Shown here: positions 45,810 to 58,275 of the stretch, piece after piece
Position numbering within the stretch: position 1 is the stretch's first letter
Layout of the letters: every line of letters starts with the position of its first letter
Source of the DNA: Punica granatum
Lineage: Eukaryota; Streptophyta; Magnoliopsida; Myrtales; Lythraceae
Reading direction: 5' to 3'
Assembly (NCBI RefSeq): GCF_007655135.1
Contig: NC_045134.1
Coordinates: 5,476,982 to 5,540,981, forward strand
DNA length: 64,000 nucleotides
Translations under genes and position numbers: made by a program
Notes under the pieces: model-generated
What the model saw: only the letters and a program-made list of their open reading frames with translations
Databases searched by the model: none
What the model was told of the DNA's origin: nothing

Positions 45810-47580
45810 TCACTTTTATACTTTTATAAGAAAATGCTTATGACGTCTTCGTGTTTAATGTGAACAAGCCGACATGAAATAGACTGAGGGGGGCTGATCT
45901 GAGCTGATCATCAAAGCATTGGTTAAAAAAAGAACAGAAAGAGCAAACTGCAGCGCTGCAATGCCCTCTCTCTTCTCCCCTTCTTCTCCTCTACCGCCAT
46001 CATTAATTTTTCATTATTATGTATATATACACACACAAACATGTCCATGACTGTCAAGAGGACAGCATCATGTTATCACTTAATCAATTATTAATTATGT
46101 AGAAATCTTAAAAAGTAAAAATAAGGCTGGGGAGAAAGTTGGTTAGTCCTTTTTCATATTGCTTTTGAGGAGACAATCACTTCTATCCTTGTCTACTATT
46201 TTTTATTAATAAGGATATATGCATACACGTACATACGTGCATATATGTGCAACTCTATGTATATATGATTAATGGAGCATGAGCAAGAGGCTCTAAGGGC
46301 TTGTTTGAACTACTGAAGATTTCTGGAAGTAAAATCACTCAACATAAAATTTTGTTATACCAAAGCTGTTGAGTTGAGCCAACCACTCTGTCATGCTTCC
46401 TGTAGACTGAGAAAGGTCTTTGTCTAAGTGCTTTCGTATTTTATCAAGTACCCAATTAGTGCTATATTCGAAAAGTCTAAACTTTTTTTTAAAAAAAAAT
46501 TACGTGTAGAGAATTTCAAATTATCAAGTAATTTAACTTCTCCTTGTAGCAATCTCTGATGGACATGGATTGTTTTACTGTACGAGGAGAGTAACAACCC
46601 TGAGGCACAACGATATTATTTGTTGGTTCGATGAAAATCTGAGTTTATAACGTAACATTTATGAGAAATTTCGTATCAACGTATAATTTTTGGTATAGAA
46701 GTCTAAGAAATAGCTAGATGGTATATGATTACATATGTACTTTCTTTGATATGATAATATTCCCTTACAAAAATCAACCAAATTCATGCTAAATTCACCT
46801 CAGATTTCACATAAATAAATCCACCCCTCGTCTTTTGTCCTGTGGCGAGCACTTTCTGGCAAAAATATGTGAAGTGAAATGTCATTGTCTAGGCTGGGGG
46901 GAAGTACTTGCCCTTCCGTTCCTTACTTTATTATTTTCATTAATTATTATTAATATTTGCTATTCCTTTTTCCTTTCTTTTGTTAAAATTTGCCTATTAT
47001 GGTTAAGTCTGATTTGGCCTTGTGGCACGGGATATGAGCTCAGTGTGGAAATATTCCCCCACAAAGTGGACGCGCATATGAAGTTTGACTAGGTGGGCAT
47101 TTTCTTTTATAAAAGAAAGTTCACTAGTATTTTATATTTTCAGCCACTTGTATAAGGAAAAACAAATGTAAATCTAAATATTGTTACAAGGAGTCCCATT
47201 AGTGAGTATCAATAAGAAATTTCCTTATTTTTAGACTAGAGCATATGTCACCAAACTATACCATCTTTCTCAATCATAATATATATTTTTATTGCTTTAA
47301 TTGCCTCTATTTTTTATGGGATTTTTCTCGGGATCGATCTTGGACCCACTCAACCATAACCCATGATCATTAACATGGTCTAATGATTCTTATGATCCTT
47401 TTATTATCTTCTTATCTTATATTACTATTTGTTGGAAAAAGTCCTTTTTTAATAAATGTTTTAACTTTTTACCCCGAATAAAGATGGATTGTAATTTAAG
47501 TAAAGGTGGGGTCGTATGATTAAGAGCCTTCCACAAAAGATCCATTCACAAACTCTCTCTAATCAATTATGGGCGTGTTT
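45810..47580. other. Gene-free, AT-rich stretch
   Basis: No supported gene, RNA or clear repeat. An ORF at 46,835-47,092 has hydrophobic residues but no recognisable family. Confidence 0.5.
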
Positions 47581-48098
47581 AGGGATGTAAACGAGCCAGA
47601 CATTCGCGAATAGCTTGGGTTTGGCTCAATAAAAGTTCAAATTCGGCTCGCTTTTATAAAGCTCGAGCCCAGCTCGGCTGAGCTCGCCAGTTAAACGAAT
47701 CGAGCCAAGCTCAATGGTATTCGACTCGTGAAACTCGCGAGCCTAAACAAGTTATATATATATATATATATATATGATGAGTTATTATTGTAGTTCAATC
47801 CAAATTCATGCCCAATCCAAGCCCATATGAGCTCAAGCTCACAAGCCTATCCAAGCTTGAGTTCACGAGTCTATACGAGCTCTAGTTCACGAGCCTTATA
47901 TGAGTTGAGTTATGTTGGCATGACAAGCTTATACGAGCCAAGCAGAGCCTTCGTTAAATACAACGAGCCGAGCTGAGCCAAGCTCGAAGGTTAGGCTCGC
48001 GGGAGCTTGAGCCCAGACCCGAGCTCGCGAACTAATAAATGAGCCGAGCTCAAGCATAGTTTATTCGGGTTGGGGTCGGCTGGCTCATTTGCACCCCT
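47581..48098. mobile_element. TIR element rich in GAGCC/GCTCG motifs (hAT-like MITE)
   Basis: The left end AGGGATGTAAACGAGCCAG and the right end, on the minus strand AGGGGTGCAAATGAGCCAG, form matching terminal repeats. The interior is packed with GAGCC, GAGCTC and CTCGTTT words and includes a (TA)n tract near 47,754-47,776. Flanks GTGTTT and ATGTTT hint at a short target duplication, not exact. Elements with these ends are common in many dicot genomes (general knowledge). Confidence 0.7.
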
Positions 48099-48367
48099 AT
48101 ATATGTTTCTTTTTTTTTTCTGATGGCCATGAATAAGTTACATTAATGTGGGGCCATTTGCATAAAATTACCATTTTTTTTCTAAAATTGTCATTAAAAA
48201 GAAATATGATCGTAATTTTTTCATCTCTATATATAACATGAAGAGCATACACATGTTTAGGAATACCGAATATATGATAAAAATAATAATAATTTTTTAT
48301 AAGGGAAACATATTAATATTGTCTCATATATATATATATATATGTACTTTGAGATTGGAAAATTAGA

Positions 48368-48403
<36 letters not shown>

Positions 48404-50020
48404 AGTTCTTCAAATTTTAAAATGTAGTTTTCATCACTATAGAAAAAAATTGTTTATTCATCTTCTTTTCAACAAATAAAAAAATAAAAAAAGAAACAGT
48501 TATTTATATGTAGAATTCTTCATTTCATTATTCTTAATCAGCTGCCCAAGAAAGTGAAATTAGAAAAAAAAAAAGAAAAAAAAAGAAAAAGAAGGGCTTG
48601 CAAACAAATAACCAGTTTACAAATATCATAAGCATGCACGTACTATATGGCATAAAGATCAGCCTCCATTTGTGCGATTACTTCAAGTAATTTCAATTTA
48701 AGTAAATGTATTCTACGTGATTCACGGTCAACATAAGCTCGTGTTGGGTATTTATTAATATGGTATATGGACGATGATATCACTAGTTGGAGGTTTAACA
48801 AAAGAGTTTATTAGCAAGACAATATTAATTTGATTTAATTAGTTTAACTACATAAACAAATGACATTATAATGACGGATTAGTTCTCGGTCCGATGGGAA
48901 TAATACGAATAAATTAGTCAAGCGGAATTATTAAAATAGAGCCAAATAATCGGCCACTAGCCGCAAAAGCAGGAAGATGATCACATGTCACAGAGGCATG
49001 GGGTTTTGTTCGACCTGAGACATCATTATACTCCAGTTAAAGTTTCATACCCTTTCTTTTATTCATTATTTATGTTACATGCGAACCAAGTTTTTTAATG
49101 ATTTTGTTATTGGGTGATAAAGTTTTTTAAGGATTTAGGAGATACTCACATGCAATTCTTTTGCCTTTCCTTTCTCTTTGATTTAGTATGATCATACATA
49201 TCTTCAAGAATCAGTCGGAACCATGAAAGACGGGGTCCCTTTCATTGGTTTTCCACTCGATCGGTGGCCTTTGCCCTTCTAATGTTTTTTTTTTCTCTGT
49301 GGTACCCTTTTAATGTCCTCTCAAATTTATGATTCAGAATTGACGCTTAATTTTCTCTTTAAGTTTTGCAGCGGTTAATTACTCTTTGAATAAAAAATTT
49401 ACATATTACATTTGTCCAATGCATATATATTTATATATTAGTTCAGAATACTATCACGGAATTCTCCCTTTCTTGTTATGAGAGCCGTTAAGACTTCTAG
49501 ACAAAACCTTAGCTTGTGGCCGATCATCCTTTCGAGTCTCCCCATAAATATTTTTTTCTAAATTTTTAAAGTTAATTTTTAAAATTTTCATAATATATTT
49601 ATATATTAAAAGTTATCGATAAAATTATTTATTGCATATCTCTTTTTATCATAAAATTCGTAACAAGAAGAATATCATTATTCATTAAAAAAAAAGAAAC
49701 ATCAACATAAGATGAAAACAAAAAATGCTGGTGTAAAGAGCGAGTTACATGTTTAATTTATGTTTTTTGTCGAATGGCCAAAAACATAATATTATCAAAT
49801 GAAATTACTTGCCCACGTTTTTTTTTTCTTTATAAACTTGCACACCTTTAAGATGGCTAAAGCTTAATTTGTACTCTAAATTGTAAATGCTGATGTGGAT
49901 ATAGCTAACGGCTGACTGGGGTGCAGCTTGACTTGGATGCCAAATAGGCATGGTATCTCTTTCCAAAATAGAAAAAAATAAAATAAAGTATTCTAATAAA
50001 ATTCAAAAGAACCAATCAAA
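48099..50020. other. Gene-free, AT-rich stretch with TA microsatellites
   Basis: (TA)n tracts lie at about 48,326-48,344 and 48,371-48,400, with poly-A/T runs elsewhere. No gene is visible. Confidence 0.55.
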
Positions 50021-50023
50021 AAA

Positions 50024-50335
50024 TCAACATGGGTTGGTTCAAGCGATTCGGCACTTATTCCGCTTAAATAATGTCTCAGTTTGAGTCATTGATAAATGTA
50101 GAAAATTTACGCTGGATGAGTTTTACCCTTTAGTCGGTCGACCTGGCTCTACTAGATTAGTCGGGACCCAATTGGATTTTCGGATACCAGGGTCCATATT
50201 GAAAAAAATAACCAATCAAAATGCGTGTAGCGCAGTAGCACACACTCTTCTTATAATAAAGAAGTTCGATGTTCAATACCAGTGGGATTACTCGTACCAT
50301 TTTATTTTATTAGTTATTATGATTTTTATTTTATT
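50024..50335 (+). mobile_element. Two-headed SINE-like repeat (units 1 + 2)
   Basis: Unit 1 (50,024-50,215) begins GGGTTGGTTCAAGCGATTCG and ends GGATACCAGGGTCCATA. A short A-rich joint follows, then unit 2 at 50,224. Unit 2 has an A-box-like GTGTAGCGCAGTAGCACACA and a B-box-like GTTCAATACC at 50,270-50,280, then a T-rich tail. The same unit 1-unit 2 order occurs on the minus strand at 55,745-56,010. Two tRNA-like heads joined in one repeat suggest a dimeric SINE. Confidence 0.5.
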
Positions 50336-50477
50336 GTATTAGATTCATGAATCTCCCTTGAAACCGAATATAAATCAAAATAAAAAAAATATAACTTGAA
50401 AGAAAAAGGAAAAACCAATATATAAATTGGAAAAAGGAAGAATGGGAACATGCTGGCATTAAGAAATGCTCCCATAT

Positions 50478-50658
50478 CAACCAACGTGAATTGATTCAAG
50501 CAGTTTGGCGCTTGTTCCACTTAAGTAAGGTCTTGAATTCGAGTCCTTGTGAATGCAGAAAATTTACGTTGTGAGAGTTTTACCCCTTAGTGGGCCAACT
50601 ATGCTAGACTATATTAGTTGGAGCCCAATTAAATTTTTCGAATCCCAGAGTTCACACC
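50478..50658 (+). mobile_element. SINE-like repeat, unit 1 alone
   Basis: It is colinear with 50,024-50,215: GAATTGATTCAAGCAGTTTG, GAATTCGAGTCC (B-box-like, 50,535-50,546), AATGCAGAAAATTTACG, GAGAGTTTTACCCCTTAG and GAATCCCAGAGTTCA. No second unit follows. Confidence 0.55.
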
Positions 50659-52636
50659 TAAATGCCCGCATCTCCCTAACTGGTGGAGACCAGAATGGGA
50701 AGGAGTCGGCGACTCCATTAGCGAATGCTGGAGTTGTTTTTTGGCAAGCGGCCGACTCATCTTCTTCATTGTCTTTACGTCTCTCTCTCTCTCTCTGAGC
50801 TTGGTCATCCATATATCCATGGCTTTGGTAATCAGTGGAGCTATATGGAGGTTGCAGCTTGGACAATATATATTCCATTCTCATGTTGTTCATTGTCGTA
50901 AATTTGAGATTGCCACACACGAACCTGTTCATCGATAACCTTTAGACGGCTCTGTTTGAGCAGCCATAGACCAAGATGTCGATCGACAACCTTAAACCGA
51001 CCCTATAAGAAAGAAGGACAGAAGGGAGAGACGGAAAGAAGTTTGCAAGCCTGCTCTGGTGAGAGGCTGGCCTCTAACCCCTTTTGACACCGTTGTTAAT
51101 TAGAGCCATTTCAACGATAGTATGTGGCTTGTGCAGCTGTTGCTAGGGGGATCTTTGGCCCCCTTTGCATCAGAGGCTGGTTCCGATGGTACGTAGCGTG
51201 AGGCGGGTATTGGTGTCTTGCTGACCCAGGTCTCCAATTATTTAGGGTTTTCTAATTGCATTTTTTTTCTTTTTTGAATTTTGGTACGTGAAATGAAATT
51301 ATCTTATTTTATGTATGAGAGTGATATGGTGCACCATGTGGCATAACATTCATGGTGTCAGTTTCTCACCTTAACCGTTCTTATTGCTGAATTGGAATTT
51401 GGGTTTTAGAACTAAAGGAGGACTAAGTATTCAACTAAACGGGAACATGCCAGTCTTTTTTAACGAAGTTATAGAGATGCAAGTTTGTCTAATCCTCGTG
51501 GCAATGTATTTGATTAATTATTACTAAGATTTTGTGACTTACTGACTAATCCAAAACATCAAAACGATGGTATGATTTATATTTACATATAATATCGGAT
51601 CATGCATGCACTTCCATATATGGAGTAATATATATATATATATATATATATATATCCTTATGCCACACGTATGCACTTTGACTGCGCCTATTACATACTC
51701 GATAGAACGTACATGTTTTTTATACTCGCCATATTCTTCTTCTTCCTGAGAAAATTAACAACAGTCAGTATGCACGAGGACTCTCCTAGCTTCAACATAT
51801 GTAGAACAGATTTTGAAGCTGCAGTGAAAATTAAAAGAAACCTAATTATTTGCCAGGAGAAGCCACACATACACGGAGGAAATAATTATATATATGGGCA
51901 TGGGGCAGAAGAAGGGAAAGGCGGCCGATCGAGAAAGAAGCAGAAAAAGGCAGAGGTGGACAATGTGCTGACTGCTGAGCAGAGCGGCAGACTGAGAAGC
52001 CCTAAGAAGACTAGACTAAGGGCATGCATGCATGTGATAGGGCACAGCTTTTGTCGGTTCAACCAACCCTCCAACTCGGCAACTCCGACCAACACTGTCT
52101 TTATTTATTTTTTCTTTTTTAAAAATCACGTTTACATATTTATTTTTTAAAAAAATTTCTTGTACGTTCGTGAATTTCCATTGCCCACCCCTCCTCCTTG
52201 ACAACTCAATACATTTAAATAATACTAATAATAATAAAAGAATTGGTTTCTTTGGCCAAAAAAATATCCTTCCCATCTGCAATAATAATGATGAAGAAAA
52301 TCCACTAGTGTGGCGAGGGCATTCACTTGTACGGATGGACAGCCTCTTCCTCGACACTCCCCTCTCTCTCTATCTTCCCACTTCTCGTATCGACTCGACT
52401 CAATTATCATCCTCATAGTCCCGCATCTCTCTTTCATTCACGTACCTATGGCGCGATATCTATGCCTGACAGAGAGTAAGGTATGCTCGATATGTGGAAC
52501 CCGCCTCATACATTAGAGAGCGCATCTTCATTGGACGCAATAAAAATCTCTAGGCTTGCCAAATTATTGCACTAATCTTATACCGTCACACCAAATGGAA
52601 CCATCTAATTAAATAAAATAAAAAGTTATGGTCGTG

Positions 52637-52679
<43 letters not shown>

Positions 52680-55600
52680 GTGTGTTTATGACCTAGGGAA
52701 AAATCTTAGATATTGAATAGCATCAATGTATAGCTCCATAATGAGGTACTTGTAAGATAATAATTCAAGTATTATACATCTCATCAATTAATCAAGTTCA
52801 ATTTTGCTCAAATTATATTAGTTGGAGCCTTTGAGCTGACAGATATGCATATCGAAAAATATATATGTATATAAAATTAATAATCATCTAGCAAAGGTTG
52901 AAGAACTTGGAAATGATAACGCTTGTCATGTATAAATATACTGATCAGCTTCCCATGGGGTTTTCAATAATGGAAGGGACGATCGAGAGAATATATATGG
53001 TGCCATGCCAAGAAAGTGGACAAGACATAACTATGAGCTAGCCATAAACTAAAAGGCAAACCTTATCAGAGATTTCGCGTAAAGAGAAGGGGATCACAAA
53101 TGTTACAAGATGTTGTGTCTCGTCCACAAGTCGTCTTTCACTTCATCAAACCCGAAAATTCTTTAGACACGCCGAATTTTGCTTTGTGATCAAATGGTCA
53201 CTAGGGATTGCTTGCCACATTCATCTATGCGATGTCGTGTACCCGCATGAAACCAACCTCACTCCTCTCTGATTTTTATATTGACTCCAGTTGGGGATGC
53301 CAGTGACGGATTAATTTGGGACCAATATTTCAATTCTAGAAGGTAAAAGATTTGTCTTACATTTTTTTATACATGTGAAATATAAGATAGATATATATAT
53401 ATATATATATAGATAGAGGTCGACTTTGAAGGCAAGCGAAATTGGCATATATATATATATATATATATATATTGGTACGTCAGAGTGGGTTGAAAGTAGC
53501 CAAATATGTGTAAAACTCGATGTTAGTAGAAAAGAAGTAACACGAAGTAAAGAGGGATTAGACGAATAATTATATAAGATCCACCGTAACACGATGGATT
53601 AGACCAAACCTCCTCGATCAACATATTATAGGACCAGCTCATCCAAAAGTTTATTAAATATCTTAATATTTGTAGTTTTGCTTTAGGTTGTCAGTTCATG
53701 CACTAAGTAAGGAGGTTTTCATCACCAATAAATGCATCGAACTGATTTGTAATTGATTTTCAAAATTTAATGTACTATATGCTTATCAGAAAAGACATAA
53801 GTCATAAGTTGTCTCAATCTGATAGGTTCCATATGTTTCATTTTAACAGGAAACGTGCTACTCAAAAAATATTGTGATTTAAAAGCATCATATGACTTAA
53901 ATCAAATTCTAAAAGTAGCCAAATTAAAAGTATCATAGGGAGACTCACAGTACTAATAAATGAATAATGGAGTAGGAAATGAAAGAGAACGGAAATTTTC
54001 ACTATAAGTGAATCTGAAAGTTTTGTAATTTTAAATGAAGATGTATATTATTACATTACACCTTTTTTCATTGGTAAACTGGTAATTAATTTGTTGAAGG
54101 AAGGAAGTAGTTGGAGAAGCAATAAAATTAAATTTGAGGAATAGAGCAGGCTTTCTTTTAGGCTGGTAAATCTGCTGATTGTACATCTTTTCACCATCGA
54201 GGATTGGGAGAAAAGAGAGAAGTTTCTCACGCACCTGTTTGTTTCAGCAGGCAAATTAGTGAAATAATTTTAATTTCTTGGATCTAAGAATGACCAGTAC
54301 TAGGCATCCACATGGCTCCCAAGAACCAAAAAGGGAGAATATATAATCACATTTATATGAGGATTTCCCATGAAATGACGCTTATTCCCCTGTCCAATTC
54401 CTGGATTAACTCCAACATGATATTCTCTCATCAATATTCATAAGAACATATTTGATTTCAAATCAATCGATCTGTCATAATATTTCATAGTGACCGACCT
54501 GATCATGACCTAAACCACATACAATCCCAAGCTAGTAACAATATTACTATTACACGACTGAACAAGATCCCAAATATTATATGAACGACGGTCATCTAGA
54601 ATTCACGCCACATACCGTGATAGTTTCGTTTGAACATTGCCTACGGCTTAATATTGATATTCGAAACGATCGAATAGAGTCGTATGCACGTTGATCATTG
54701 CTGGTTCTTGTGGTGGGGAGGCATCTAAAGAATAAATAATGTAAATATGACCAACGAATTCGAAAGGCACCATGCTCGGTTCATGGCTTCGAGAGATGGG
54801 AGCATGTGAGGTTAAATCATCGGGCTAAATCATGGGATCATTATTCCCCAACACCACTAAACAACCTTGGAATTTCAAAACCCTTTTGCCCCTCTCATCA
54901 AAAAAATATATTGTAAACAAAGCATCAGATGTTAGAATAATTAAAGACGGTGACATGACATCAATATCTTTTCTAAATTGGCCTTTGGAGATTCACCACA
55001 CACGCCCAGCGTTATAGACGGGTCTCTCACGGTCCCTATTTCTTCTAATTCCTGCCAAAAAAAAAATCGTATCCATGTGATGGGAGGACATATTTATCGG
55101 TACACCTTCGGGAAATGAATTATGCACAATATACATACAAAAGCCACCCCATAGATCGATATGATTCTTTGTTTTTTTGTGAATTTTGTTATAAATTGTG
55201 CGTCATATTCCGTACGACGTGATCAATATGAAATATTTATCTCGGGAAGCAAGAGAGGAAGATGTACCTTTAAATTTGTAGGGTTTGCATATCACTATCA
55301 GTTTTGTATTCTTTCTTCAGGATAATAAATGTGACAGTACCCTAATGGTAGTTGAGTGGGATCACTTCGGTCTTGCCCGAGCATATATAGTGGGTGGTCG
55401 TTACCTCTCCATCGATTTTTATCAAAATTCGATGTATACAATTATCAGGAAGTCCGTGAAATGTGACCGACTCTTTATTCGTGGGATTCAAAATTCAATA
55501 TATTGAATGGAATAAGTAGCTAGCCTAATGCAAGCTGGTTCCAAAGATCTCAAATTAACTTTCTAACTGATTTATTTATTCTCTAAAGTATTAGGATTTT

Positions 55601-55740
55601 TAAACTATAATGAGCATTGTATATCTATCTTTTATAAGGAATTTCTGATGTTATTTTCTCGAACGTATCCTCCTCAAATTTTCACGTAATTTTTTTCTTA
55701 CAAAAGAGACCCATCGAAAGTATAGTGAAATAAAAATCTT
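50659..55740. other. Gene-free stretch with microsatellites
   Basis: Simple repeats: (CT)n at about 50,781-50,797, (TA)n at 51,630-51,654, (TA)n(GA)n at 52,640-52,679, and (TA)n at 53,391-53,411 and 53,445-53,471. Short ORFs (51,671-52,150, 52,016-52,357 and others) lack recognisable domains. I see no gene. Confidence 0.55.
52640..52679. repeat. Compound (TA)n(GA)n microsatellite
   Basis: An uninterrupted TA tract passes directly into a GA tract of more than ten units. Confidence 0.85.
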
Positions 55741-55744
55741 ATAC

Positions 55745-56010
55745 CAAATAAAAGTACATGAATAGTCCCACCATGAATATCAAACATGAATTTCTTACTT
55801 ATCGCGCTAAGTATGTGTTAATGCGCTACACTCATTTTGATAATTTTCTCATAATTATGTTTCACCTTGATTTTTTTTCAATGTGTGTCCTTGTATATAG
55901 ATCTTCCTAGATCCCATCTAATTCAACTAATCTAGTTCGAGGCTCGAGTTACCACTAAGAAGTAATAGTCTCCCAACATAAATTTTTTTATTCATAATAC
56001 AATCTGACAT
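55745..56010 (-). mobile_element. Two-headed SINE-like repeat, second copy, minus strand
   Basis: On the minus strand, unit 1 remnants come first (ATGAATAAAAAAATTTATG, CTTAGTGGTAACTCGAGCC, GATTAGTTGAATTAGATGGG). They are followed by a joint with poly-A and then unit 2 (GAGTGTAGCGCATTAACACA, ATGTTTGATATTCATGGTGG). The order matches 50,024-50,335. Confidence 0.5.
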
Positions 56011-57834
56011 TTTTTTTTCTTGAAAAAAAAACAGTGTCGAAGTTGTTTATTTTCTCCTGATTTGGTCCGTTCTCTTCCTCACGATCTCATTAACTTTATT
56101 AGTCCCCCACCGAACTCCAAATCCCAATGAATTCCCTTCTATAGCTTAGAAGAACAGTTGCCCCAATGAAGTCTTGGATCGGTTGACCATATAAAATCCG
56201 AATGCATATGGCAGAATTCACGAAATTTGTTGTAATCAAATCCTTGAACACATGAAAGTAACGTAACCAATTGTTACAGTACTGTTGGCCTATTGTTGAT
56301 ATTAGACTAATTGTACATCGATCGAGAAGCGAAGGCAAGGGGGATCAGTCTCCACATAGGACAGCTACGTCGATGTTAATAATATATGTGGAGCCACCAC
56401 TGTCAAGTCCCAATCCAGGTGATTCAACCATGTCCATAAAGGGGTCTCCATATATGTAAAGTTGTTCTTATATATATATATATATATATATATATCCACT
56501 TAGGAAAGGCCAGCCACAATATTTTTTCCTCTTTGCGGGGTCCATAATGAATCTCATCATCTTAGTGAGAGCAATCTGAATGCACCATTTCAATTGGTGG
56601 GGTTCAATCAATCAATCTTCCTATTCCTCCTCTCCCCTCCCACTTGAAATTGAGGATAAAGACACAGGCTTTAATGGGAAATTTTATGGTGCTCTTACGG
56701 CCCTCCGCTCAATAATCGTTCGATCCCTTCAAAAAAGAGAGAATATGAGAGAGTGGGGAGTGATTCAATAGCAAGGGCCCGAGGGGCCTGGCGCCCTTGG
56801 GGTCAGGAATGGATTAAGAAAAGGTTGAGGATGACGATTCCCCTCTTAAAATTTTGATGCTACGAGGGTATTTAATTTTTTTTTTCAATTTTACTATAAT
56901 AATATCGTTATTTATCTCCCTAACTCAGGAATTCTTTGTTCCTATTCTTCTCCCACTAATTTCACCGTGATCCAAATTCTGTGTCCGTCCATGCTCGAGG
57001 CACCGGGGAAACTCCCAAATTTTCTTTCTTATTTAGAATAAGAGAATGAATCTTCCTCATCTTCTATAATTATTTTATGTCTTTCTATCGCACATTAATT
57101 AATATTAACTATGTTAAGGATAATTAAGATTCTTCTTGGCAGCTCACATGGACTTCATTTTTTTAAATGATAAATTGTAATATACACGTATGCAGTCACA
57201 CAATGGATGAAAACTCTACTTGATTATCCAATTAATTCAACCTAGTTTCTTCAACAGTATATTGGTAAAATAAAAATGCCATATTTTTGCTCGCTAGCTG
57301 TTATGCTTTCAAGTGGTTGGGGACAAGAAGGCTACAATAAGACATCATAGGAATCATCAATTGATGAGAGGATCCACTTTGCACCAATGAACAGAACAAG
57401 AGTAGATGGGATTTACTAATGCCGATGATAATGTACTAATCTATACATACTTACATGCATATATAAATATATTCCCCATCTGTCTAGACATGTTGAACAT
57501 GGAAGATTGTTCCTTCTGTGTCCTTGTGATTGTTCCTTCTGTGTCCTTGTTCATCACCTCGGCCCTCTCTATTATAAACTGCCTCTGTACTAAAAATAGC
57601 AAGTGTGTGTATATATATATATATATAGAATGAAACTATCATCATGTAACAAAAATATTAATAAATAATTTTCAAGCACTTGGGTGGAAGCCTTATTACG
57701 ATAGATGGTTGTAATTGTAATTGTATGGTCTAATAATTGTGGATAGATTGCCTTTGATTGATTAGGTAGCTCTAGTTCATTCACAGTTGTCGAAATGTTT
57801 GTGTAATGCTATGAAGCATGGGCCGGCGTGGTTG
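56011..57834. other. Gene-free stretch
   Basis: (TA)n at 56,469-56,495 and 57,609-57,628. A short duplication, TTCCTTCTGTGTCCTTGT, occurs at 57,508 and again at 57,533. No gene is seen. Confidence 0.55.
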
Positions 57835-58275
57835 TAAGCCGAAGATTGTACATGACAAATAATGTGAGAAACTCGATCGTGCATAGTCAATCAAGGCTGC
57901 AACCCCACCGATTGCTTAAATTCACCTCCAAGCAGTAGCCCTTGAGTTGTCTTTTTTAGAAACCGACCGATTCACATGGTTTCAAGTTAAACTGTAAGAT
58001 ATATGTGAAGCGATGTACTTTTTGATTGGAAGCTCACAGCCATACACGACACATTCAATCACTGAGTATACATCAAACTACCCATTCTTTATGATAAAAT
58101 AATGCGGGAAACTCGATCATACACTGTGGATCAAGCCCACAACCCCACCCATTGCCGAAATTCACCTCCAAACGATAAACTTTGAGTAGTCTCTTTTAGG
58201 AACTGACCGATTCACATGGTTTTAGATTTTTTATCGGAAGCTCACAGCCATACAAAGTACGTTTGACCATTGAAT
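57835..58275. repeat. Tandem duplication with ~240-bp period
   Basis: GAAACTCGATC, CAACCCCACC, AAATTCACCTCCAA, GACCGATTCACATGG and GGAAGCTCACAGCCATACA occur in the same order in both units, starting near 57,860 and 58,100. The units have diverged by roughly 20%. Confidence 0.8.

Noticed and set aside
48371..48400. TA-dinucleotide tracts as functional elements
   Set aside because: Such tracts occur many times across 47-58 kb and are ordinary plant microsatellites.
51671..52357. Overlapping ORFs on both strands near 52 kb
   Set aside because: They have no recognisable domains or credible splice structure. The region is AT-rich with microsatellites.
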